In this document: positions 57,614-64,000 of the stretch, piece by piece
Layout: each line of letters opens with the position of its first letter
Numbering within the stretch: the first letter of the stretch is position 1
Assembly (NCBI RefSeq): GCF_000612585.1
Contig: NZ_JFCA01000006.1
Coordinates: forward strand, 62,001 to 126,000
DNA length: 64,000 nucleotides
Reading direction: 5' to 3'
Source of the DNA: Pseudomonas sp. CHM02
Lineage (GTDB): Bacteria; Pseudomonadota; Gammaproteobacteria; Pseudomonadales; Pseudomonadaceae
Position numbers and translations under genes: made by a program
The notes under the pieces: model-generated
What the model was told of the DNA's origin: nothing
What the model saw: only the letters and a program-made list of their open reading frames with translations
The model's database searches: none

Positions 57614-58348
57614 ATGCCTTTCGACCCCATCTCCCCGCACTACCAGCGCATCCGCGAACAGATCGCCAACGACATCGCTGCCGGTAGCCCCCAGGCCGAC
57701 GAGAAATTCCCGTCCGAACGGGACATGATCGAACGCTTCGGCTGTACCCGCGTGACCCTGCGCCAGGCCTTGCAGCAACTGGAAGCCGAGGGCCTGGTGT
57801 ACCGCGAAAACCGCCGCGGCTGGTTCGTCAGCCCGCAGCGCATTCGCTACGACCCAACGCGCATCAGCGGCTTCATGGATTACGTCAGCGCCCAGGGCCG
57901 CACACCCCGCACCGAATGCCTGCACGCCGAACTGCGTCCGGCCGGGTCCTGGCTGGCCAAGCGCATGGGCCTGGTCTCGGCGGACGAACCGGTGTTTTTC
58001 CTGCAACGCCGCCGCTGGATCGACCGCCGCCCGGTGCTGCTGGAATTCAACGCGCTGCTCGCCAGCTGGTGCCCGGATCTGCTGGAAGCCGATCTGAATA
58101 CCTCATTGACCCAACTGCTGCGCGAACGGTTTGGACGGGTGCAATCGCGCTGTGAACTGGAAATGCACATCGGCACCGTGAATGAAGAACAGGCGGAATT
58201 GCTGCAACTGTCGCCGGGCTCCACCAGTGTGTACCTGGAGCGCCTGAACTTCGGCGAAGACAACCAGGCGGTGGAGTTCGACCAGGAATTCTGGCGCCCG
58301 GATGCGCTGTCGATCGTGATGGAGACACGGTATCCGGGTACGCGCTGA
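57614..58348 (+). CDS. GntR/HutC-family transcriptional regulator with UTRA domain
   Basis: The 244 residues have an N-terminal GntR winged helix (YQRIREQIANDIAAG, FPSERDMIERFGCTRVTLRQALQQLEAEGLVYRENRRGWFV) and a C-terminal UTRA effector domain (DEPVFFLQRRRWIDRRPVLLEFNALLA, SRCELEMHIGTVNEEQAELLQLSPGSTSVYLERLNF). UTRA proteins release DNA when they bind a small ligand. As the last gene of the operon, it is likely the local repressor acting at the palindrome 50907-50918. The 240 bp that follow contain a sigma-54 promoter for the next operon. Confidence 0.9.
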   Translation: MPFDPISPHYQRIREQIANDIAAGSPQADEKFPSERDMIERFGCTRVTLRQALQQLEAEGLVYRENRRGWFVSPQRIRYDPTRISGFMDYVSAQGRTPRTECLHAELRPAGSWLAKRMGLVSADEPVFFLQRRRWIDRRPVLLEFNALLASWCPDLLEADLNTSLTQLLRERFGRVQSRCELEMHIGTVNEEQAELLQLSPGSTSVYLERLNFGEDNQAVEFDQEFWRPDALSIVMETRYPGTR

Positions 58349-58470
58349 TCCTGCGCAAACGCCTGTTGATTCTGAAACATCCTGCCCCTCGGGCTGTTGC
58401 TTATTCAACGGCCCTCTCTCACCCGCCCAAAAACCTGAATAAATTCATCAACTTAATTATGACAAAATGA

Positions 58471-58486
58471 TGGCATATAGCTTGCT
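58471..58486 (+). promoter_or_regulatory. Sigma-54 promoter of the TonB-PhoD operon
   Basis: TGGCATATAGCTTGCT has GG-N10-GC spacing and differs from the -24 consensus only by T for C at the sixth base. The predicted start is near 58497, leaving a 92-nt leader. Confidence 0.6.
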
Positions 58487-58588
58487 ATCGATGTCAGCAG
58501 CTTACTCTTCAAAGAGCGGCCCCTGCGCGATGGGACGGCATTCCGCCTGCCCCGCGCCCAAGAATGGAATTTCTTCAGGGACCTTGCC

Positions 58589-60859
58589 ATGCACCCTCTG
58601 CTTCGCACCTATCGCTACACCAAACCTGCCCGCCCGTTCGTCCTTGCCAGTGCGCCCTTCATGGCGCTGCTGGCCGGCGACGTCCTGGGCGCAGAACCCC
58701 CGACCACCACCGCCCTGCCCCAGGTCACGGTAACTGCCCAGCGCCATGAAGAATCGGCCCAGGACGTTGGCATCGCCTTGACCGCCCTCAGCGGCCAGGA
58801 CCTGCAGAACAAGGGCGTGACCAACGTCAACGAGCTGCAAAACTATGTGCTCAACCTCGACATTGCACCGCAGTACGGCGGCGGCAATCCGCTGTTTCGG
58901 ATTCGCGGCGTGGGGCTCAAGGACTATGGCAGCAACAACACCTCTACGGTGGGTGTGTACCTCGACCAGGTCGCGTTGCCCTACCCGATCCAGACCCAGG
59001 GCCAGCTCTTCGACTTGGAGCGCGTCGAGGTACTGCGTGGCCCGCAGGGCACGTTGTACGGGCGTAACAGCACCGCCGGCGCGATCAATTTCATCACCCA
59101 AAAACCCACCCGTGAATTCCACGGTGGGCTGACCACCAGCTACGGGTCCTACCACGCCAGCAATGTCGAAGGGTTTCTTTCCGGCCCCCTCAGCGACACC
59201 CTGCGTGCGCGCCTGTCGTTCATCACCGAGCAAGGCGGCGCCTGGCAGGATAACCGCGTCACCGGGCAAAGCCTGGGCGACAAGGACAACACCTCGGTGC
59301 GCGGCCAGTTCGATTGGGACGCCACGCCGGACATCAACTTCAACCTGACCGTGCATGCTGGCGAGGACAAGTCCGACAGTCGCGGCTCGTACCTGTACCA
59401 GGGCCTGAAACCCAACGCCAACGGCGCTGCGTACTCACCGATCGGCGCCGAGAGCAACGGCAAGCACACCGGCTGGGGCCTGACCCCGGGCTTTGCCAGG
59501 CTCACCGGGCTCTCCGTGGGTGACAAGCCCCACCGCGACAACGACAACACCGGCTTCGCGCTCACCGGCACCTTCGACCTCAATGACCACCTGAGCGTCA
59601 CCAGCATCACCGCGTCCGACCGTTTCCGCCGCCGCGAATACATCGACTGGGATGCCTCGGTGATCCCGCAATCCGATGAATACTTCGACTCGAAGATCGA
59701 AGTGTTCTCCCAGGAACTGCGCCTCGCCTCCCACGACAACGAACGCTTCAACTGGCAGACCGGGCTGTATTTCGCCCAGGACCGCCTGGATGAAAACTTC
59801 TACTCGGACTTCAGCGCCAACCTGGGTTACGGCACCTACACCTCCTACACCCAGAAATCCAACACCTACAGCGCCTTCGCCCAGGGCGACTACCAGCTCA
59901 CCGACAACTGGAAAGTGATCGTCGGCCTGCGCCAGGAGAAAGAGCACCGCGAGCTGGAAGACTTCGCCACCCAGCGCATCCTGGTCAACCAGGGCGTCTA
60001 CAGCCTGGGGCAATTGAGCTTCCCCGCCGCCGACAGCGACCTGGACAGCAACTCCACCTCATGGAAACTCGGCCTCGAATACCAGCTCACGCCGTCGACC
60101 CTGCTGTACTCGACGGTCAGCCGCGGGATCAAGTCCGGAGGCTTTACCGCCTACAACTCCAGCTATGCCGAGCAGATCGCGCCGGTCAAACCGGAAAAAC
60201 TGCTGGCCTATGAGGCGGGCTTCAAGAGCGACTTGAGCGACACGCTGCGCTTCAACGGCTCGGCGTTCTACTACGACTACCGCGACCAGCAATACCAGTC
60301 CCAGGTATGGATCAGCCAAGCGGTGGGCAACGTCGGCCGGCTGGTGAATATCCCCAAATCGAAGATCTACGGCTATGAGCTGGAAGTGCAATGGGAACCG
60401 GTATCGGGCCTGACCCTCGGCCAGTACTTCGGTACCAAGAAAGGCAAGTACGTCGACTACCAGGGCCTGAACAGCACGGCCACCCGCGCGGTGGGGTTTG
60501 CCTATCCGGTGTACACCGACTTCTCCGGTTCCAGCCTGACCAACTTCCCGAAAATCAGCTACGGCGGCCAGTTGCAGTACGTGTGGGATGTAGGCGGCTT
60601 CAGCTTCAGCGCCGAGAGCGATTACTCGTTCCACGACCGCATCACCGGCAGCAACGGCACCACCACCCAAGCCTACTGGCTGGCCAATGCGCGCCTGGGC
60701 ATCACGCCCAAGGGCAGCAACTGGTCGGGGGCATTGTGGGCCCGCAACGTGTTCGACAAGAAATACGACCTGTACCACGGCTCGTTCCTGTCCAACGCGC
60801 AAATCGCCACACCGGGTGACCCGCGCACCGTGGGTGTGCAGGCCAGCTACAAATTCTAG
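58589..60859 (+). CDS. TonB-dependent receptor paired with PhoD
   Basis: The 756 residues start at ATG 58589 with AGGGA upstream. A long signal peptide ends near DVLGAEPP. The TonB box-like LPQVTVTAQRHEE and the plug block VGIALTALSGQDLQNKGVTNVNELQNYV follow, then VEVLRGPQGTLYGRNSTAGAINFITQKPTREF, the pattern of FyuA/Caulobacter-like nutrient receptors. The barrel ends in GVQASYKF. Its ligand is probably the phosphoester or phosphodiester substrate of the phosphatase encoded 9 bp downstream. The 240-bp upstream region holds a sigma-54 promoter rather than a Fur or clear Pho box. Confidence 0.9.
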   Translation: MHPLLRTYRYTKPARPFVLASAPFMALLAGDVLGAEPPTTTALPQVTVTAQRHEESAQDVGIALTALSGQDLQNKGVTNVNELQNYVLNLDIAPQYGGGNPLFRIRGVGLKDYGSNNTSTVGVYLDQVALPYPIQTQGQLFDLERVEVLRGPQGTLYGRNSTAGAINFITQKPTREFHGGLTTSYGSYHASNVEGFLSGPLSDTLRARLSFITEQGGAWQDNRVTGQSLGDKDNTSVRGQFDWDATPDINFNLTVHAGEDKSDSRGSYLYQGLKPNANGAAYSPIGAESNGKHTGWGLTPGFARLTGLSVGDKPHRDNDNTGFALTGTFDLNDHLSVTSITASDRFRRREYIDWDASVIPQSDEYFDSKIEVFSQELRLASHDNERFNWQTGLYFAQDRLDENFYSDFSANLGYGTYTSYTQKSNTYSAFAQGDYQLTDNWKVIVGLRQEKEHRELEDFATQRILVNQGVYSLGQLSFPAADSDLDSNSTSWKLGLEYQLTPSTLLYSTVSRGIKSGGFTAYNSSYAEQIAPVKPEKLLAYEAGFKSDLSDTLRFNGSAFYYDYRDQQYQSQVWISQAVGNVGRLVNIPKSKIYGYELEVQWEPVSGLTLGQYFGTKKGKYVDYQGLNSTATRAVGFAYPVYTDFSGSSLTNFPKISYGGQLQYVWDVGGFSFSAESDYSFHDRITGSNGTTTQAYWLANARLGITPKGSNWSGALWARNVFDKKYDLYHGSFLSNAQIATPGDPRTVGVQASYKF

Positions 60860-60868
60860 GGACCCGTC

Positions 60869-62443
60869 ATGACTTTCGATCTGAACCGCCGCCAGGCCCT
60901 GCGCCTGTTGGCCGGGGCGGCTGTCGCCCCCCTGGTGTTGCGTTACGGCAGTGCGCTGGCGAATGTGCCCACGCCATTTACCCTGGGGGTCGCCAGTGGC
61001 GATCCCTGGCCCGATGGCTTTGTGATCTGGACGCGGCTGAGCACGCTGCCGCTGTTTCCCGGCAACGAATACACACTGCCCGCGAGCATCCCGGTGGACT
61101 GGGAAGTCGGCCTGGATGAACACTTCCAACGCATCGCCCAACGCGGCCGCACCCAGGCCCTGGCGATCAATGGACACGCCGTGCACGTGGAGCTGCGCGG
61201 GCTGCAGCCGGCCCGTGAATACTGGTACCGCTTTATCGCCCTGGGCGAGCGTGGGCCGACCGGACGTGCGCTGACCCTGCCGGCACTGAATGCCAGGGTC
61301 GATCACCTGCGCCTGGGCGTCGCCTCCTGCGCGCATTACGAGCGCGGCCTGTTCAGCGCCTATCGGCACATGGCCAACGAGCGTCCCGACCTGGTGCTGT
61401 TCCTCGGCGACTACATCTACGAATACACCAACGCCCCCGGCACACCCGGCCTGGCTCGCTCCTACGGCGCGCCCGAAGCCACTGACCTGGCCGGCTACCG
61501 ATACCGCTACGCGCTGCACAAGACCGACCCCGACCTGCAACAGCTGCACGCCGCCGCGCCGTGGATCGCCACCTGGGATGACCATGAGGTACAGGACGAT
61601 TACTCCGGCGTGTCCTCCAGAGACCCGAAGGTCACCCTCGCCGCCTTCCAGCAACGCCGGGCGGCGGCGTACCAGGCCTTCCTGGAAAACATGCCGTTGC
61701 GCCGCCCACCCATCGGCAGCAATGGCAGCCCACGGATCTATCGGCGCTTCACCTATGGCGACCTCGCCGCAATCCCGGTGCTCGATGGCCGCCAATATCG
61801 CTCACGCCAACCATGCTACCAGGCACCGAATTTCGGCAAGGGCCATATGGAGTCGAGCAGTTGCGCAGACCTGGCCGACCCCACGCGCACGTTGCTGGGG
61901 TTCGAGCAGGAGCGTTGGCTCTACGACGGATTGCGCCGCAGCGACAGCCGCTGGAACCTGCTGGCCCAGGACCTGCTGGTGGCGCCGCTACGGGCGGACA
62001 GACCGGGGACCGATGGTGCGCGTTACTGGACCGACAGTTGGGACGGGTTTCAAGCAGCACGTGGGCGGCTGATCGAGAACCTGCGCGACAGTCGGGTAGC
62101 GAATCCGGTGGTGTTGAGTGGGGATTACCATTCGTTCTGGGCCAACCATCTGTATGAGCGGCCAGAGGATCCGGATTCGACATTGGTGGCGGCGGAGTTT
62201 GTGGGTACGTCGATTACCTCCAATGGGCCGAGTTATGAGGCGGTGCAGTCGATATTGCCGGCGAATCCGCAGATCCGGTTCTATGACAGTCGGCCGCGGG
62301 GGTATCTGTCGCTGGACCTGACGCCTGGGAGGTTGGAGGTGAAGATGCAGGCGATTTCGGATCGGTTGGATCCGGCTGCTACGGTGTCGACGTTGAAGGG
62401 GTTTGTGGTGGAGAGTGGCAGTGCTGTGGTGCATGAGGCCTGA
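60869..62443 (+). CDS. phoD: PhoD-like alkaline phosphatase/phosphodiesterase
   Basis: The 524 residues have a Tat signal (NRRQALRLLAGAAVAPLVL, twin Arg before the hydrophobic core), as in PhoD, which folds with Fe/Ca in the cytoplasm. A short PhoD N-terminal domain (FTLGVASGDPWPDGFVIWTRL) precedes the metallophosphatase domain: RLGVASCAHYERGLFSAYRHMANERPDLVLFLGDYIYEY, IATWDDHEVQDDYSG and VVLSGDYHSFWANHL. The catalytic His/Asp metal ligands are present. A Cys that is a metal ligand in Bacillus PhoD appears in LGVASCAHY. It is exported to the periplasm to release phosphate or a phosphate-free product from the substrate brought in by the adjoining receptor. Confidence 0.9.
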   Translation: MTFDLNRRQALRLLAGAAVAPLVLRYGSALANVPTPFTLGVASGDPWPDGFVIWTRLSTLPLFPGNEYTLPASIPVDWEVGLDEHFQRIAQRGRTQALAINGHAVHVELRGLQPAREYWYRFIALGERGPTGRALTLPALNARVDHLRLGVASCAHYERGLFSAYRHMANERPDLVLFLGDYIYEYTNAPGTPGLARSYGAPEATDLAGYRYRYALHKTDPDLQQLHAAAPWIATWDDHEVQDDYSGVSSRDPKVTLAAFQQRRAAAYQAFLENMPLRRPPIGSNGSPRIYRRFTYGDLAAIPVLDGRQYRSRQPCYQAPNFGKGHMESSSCADLADPTRTLLGFEQERWLYDGLRRSDSRWNLLAQDLLVAPLRADRPGTDGARYWTDSWDGFQAARGRLIENLRDSRVANPVVLSGDYHSFWANHLYERPEDPDSTLVAAEFVGTSITSNGPSYEAVQSILPANPQIRFYDSRPRGYLSLDLTPGRLEVKMQAISDRLDPAATVSTLKGFVVESGSAVVHEA

Positions 62444-62471
62444 TGGAGTGAATATCCATCGATACCTCCCA

Positions 62472-62520
62472 CTGTAGGAGCTGGCTTGCCGGCGATGGTC
62501 GTTAACGATGACGCGGGGCA
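62472..62520. repeat. REP-like element, copy B
   Basis: It is 47 of 49 identical to 50773-50821. The following sequence to about 62575 contains a partial complementary arm (AGCCGGCTCCTGCA), so the full palindromic unit spans roughly 62472-62573. It lies between the PhoD gene and the convergent ABC ATPase gene. Confidence 0.7.
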
Positions 62521-62618
62521 TCTGGATGCTCCCGGCGACCTCGCGTTTTTCGCTGGCAGCCGGCTCCTGCAAGGACGGCGTATTCAGGGTGCAAACCAAG
62601 GCGACCTGATGCATCCCA

Positions 62619-64000
62619 TCACCCAACCGCCAGCAACCGCCCCGGAATATCCGCCAGCAACCCCTGCGTATACTCACTCACAGGCGCCGTAAACACCCGC
62701 TCACACTCCCCCTGTTCCACCACCTGCCCAGCGCGCATCACCACCACATGATCGGAAATCTGCCTCACCACCGCCAGATCATGGGAAATAAACAGATAGC
62801 TCAACCCCAATCGCTCCTGCAGCTCGGCCAGTAACTTCAAGATCTGTCCCTGGATCGACGCGTCCAACGCCGACAACGCCTCATCCAGCACCAGCAACTG
62901 GGGCTCCAACGCCAGCGCCCGCGCAATCGCCACTCGCTGTCGCTGCCCACCGGACAACTCCACCGGCCGGCTCCCCAACAACCGCGCCGGCAACTCGACC
63001 TGTTCCAGCAAGGTCGCCGCCCGCTGTCGGCGCCAGGCGCCATCGCCCAGGTCAAACGCCTGCAGCGGTTCGCTGATGATCTGCTCCAGGCTTAACCGTG
63101 GGTTCAATGACGCATAGGGATTCTGATAAACCACCTGGATCTGCCGCCGCAGCGCCAGCCACTCGCGGCGCGACACCCGGCTGATGTCCTGGCCATCGAA
63201 CACCACGCTACCGCTGTCCAACTGTTCCAACCCGAGGATCAACCGCGCCGTGGTCGACTTGCCAGACCCCGACTCGCCCACCAGGCTGGTGGTGCCATGG
63301 CGCGGCAGGTGGAAAGACACGTCGTCCACCGCCAACGGCGCCGGGTGACGCCAGGTTGAGAAATCCTTACGCAGGCCCTGCACCGTCAAGAGGGGCGTGG
63401 CATCGACACGCGCCGCACTCACTTGTCGCCGCTGTTGCACCAGCAAGCTCGGCGCGGCCTGCAAAAGCTGCCGGGTGTAGGCGTGCTGTGGCGCTTCGAA
63501 CACGCGACGAGCGACGCCGGTTTCGACGATGCGCCCCTGGTGCATCACCAGCAGCCGATCCGCTCGGTCCAGCGCCACACCCAAATCGTGGGTAATCAGC
63601 AACACCGCTGTGCCGCGCTCGCGGGCCAGGGTTTGCAGGCGGTCGAGAATCTGCCGTTGCACACCCACATCCAGCGCGCTGGTGGGTTCGTCGGCGATCA
63701 CCAGCGGCGGGTCGTTGGCCAGGGCGATGGCGATCAGCACGCGCTGGCGCATGCCTCCGGAAAGTTGATGGGGATAGCCACGCGCCACGCGCTCGACATC
63801 CTGCAGGCCGACTTCACGTAGCAGCGCCAGGCTGCGCTGGCGCGCCAGCGGCTTGGGCACGCCATGCAGGGTCAGGGCCTCCACGAGTTGCTGGCCGATA
63901 CGCTTGACCGGGTCCAGGGACAGCGCCGGGTCCTGCGGCACAAAGCCCACGCTGCGCCCGCGAATACTTTGCCATTGGCGCTCGCTGACATGGGTCAACG
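62619..64000 (-). CDS. Fused peptide-type ABC ATPase (5' end outside window)
   Basis: The minus-strand frame is open to the right edge; the first Walker A lies outside. The visible part starts in the first domain just before its Q-loop (VGFVPQDPALSLDP), with signature LSGGMRQRVLIAIALA and Walker B LVIADEPTSALDV. A complete second domain follows: GESGSGKSTTARL, VYQNPYASLNPR, LSGGQRQRVAIARALA and LLVLDEALSALDA. This is the YejF/GsiA-type fusion of DppD and DppF, and is separate from the copy at 11569. The last 40 residues are the peptide-family tail (VFTAPVSEYTQGLLADIP). The permeases and binding protein presumably lie to the right. Confidence 0.9.
   Translation of the reverse strand, partial: LTHVSERQWQSIRGRSVGFVPQDPALSLDPVKRIGQQLVEALTLHGVPKPLARQRSLALLREVGLQDVERVARGYPHQLSGGMRQRVLIAIALANDPPLVIADEPTSALDVGVQRQILDRLQTLARERGTAVLLITHDLGVALDRADRLLVMHQGRIVETGVARRVFEAPQHAYTRQLLQAAPSLLVQQRRQVSAARVDATPLLTVQGLRKDFSTWRHPAPLAVDDVSFHLPRHGTTSLVGESGSGKSTTARLILGLEQLDSGSVVFDGQDISRVSRREWLALRRQIQVVYQNPYASLNPRLSLEQIISEPLQAFDLGDGAWRRQRAATLLEQVELPARLLGSRPVELSGGQRQRVAIARALALEPQLLVLDEALSALDASIQGQILKLLAELQERLGLSYLFISHDLAVVRQISDHVVVMRAGQVVEQGECERVFTAPVSEYTQGLLADIPGRLLAVG

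Noticed and set aside
58459..58476. Possible Pho box (ATGACAA-AATG-ATGGCAT) before the PhoD operon
   Set aside because: It matches the PhoB direct-repeat pattern only when read on the minus strand, against the direction of the operon, and it overlaps the better-supported sigma-54 promoter.

Overview
The window is high-GC DNA from a Pseudomonas, most likely of the P. fluorescens group. This is inferred from the gene content (arnT with a histidine phosphatase, a Cup-type fimbrial locus with RcsC/RcsB/PvrR-like regulators, several TonB receptors) and from Pseudomonas-type REP palindromes such as those around 16704, 18213, 19367, 50773 and 62472. No rRNA, tRNA, CRISPR array, insertion sequence or phage was seen. 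Both ends cut genes: a secreted PPC-domain protein at the left, and a fused peptide-type ABC ATPase at the right.

Left part (1-11.5 kb). A secreted protein with a LexA-like box upstream is followed by a putative membrane toxin/immunity pair of lower GC. Next comes an AttEFGH-like ABC transporter/lipoprotein operon (ATPase, FtsX-type permease, CrtC/AttH lipoprotein). An LPS-modification pair follows (Ais/PmrG-like histidine phosphatase and ArnT) with an unannotated 33-residue peptide translationally coupled to arnT. An orphan half-size sugar-type ABC ATPase and an alpha/beta hydrolase close this part.

Middle island (11.5-28.5 kb). Four transcription units are arranged as two divergent pairs: a peptide/glutathione-type ABC importer against a TTC38-like TPR protein, and a P1-family peptidase against a long operon of a TonB receptor, SurE-like nucleotidase and five luciferase-like flavin monooxygenases. 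Each unit has a sigma-54 -24/-12 promoter, and three share an identical 15-nt core. I read this as one co-regulated scavenging system, most probably for an organosulfur or peptide-like substrate. It is the most interesting unit in the window.

28.5-36.6 kb holds mixed housekeeping and accessory genes: a sorbosone-dehydrogenase-like lipoprotein whose Shine-Dalgarno is buried in a hairpin, a small lipoprotein, a PNPOx-fold protein, two overlapping LysR regulators, a glutathione S-transferase, FetAB, and an aldo/keto reductase remnant.

36.0-50.6 kb is a chaperone/usher fimbrial locus. A chaperone and tip adhesin lie on one side and pilin, chaperone and usher on the other. Between them sit two hybrid kinases, an EAL response regulator and an RcsB-like regulator. 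RcsAB-box-like motifs precede the transcription units.

51.0-58.3 kb is a probable vitamin/nucleoside salvage operon: NMT1/THI5-like protein, small-molecule kinase, sulfurtransferase, TonB receptor, e(P4)-type acid phosphatase, PnuC-family transporter and a terminal GntR/HutC regulator. A perfect HutC-like palindrome lies upstream. 58.5-62.4 kb is a TonB receptor-PhoD pair behind another sigma-54 promoter.

All functional assignments rest on motifs and family resemblance read by eye. No database search was run.
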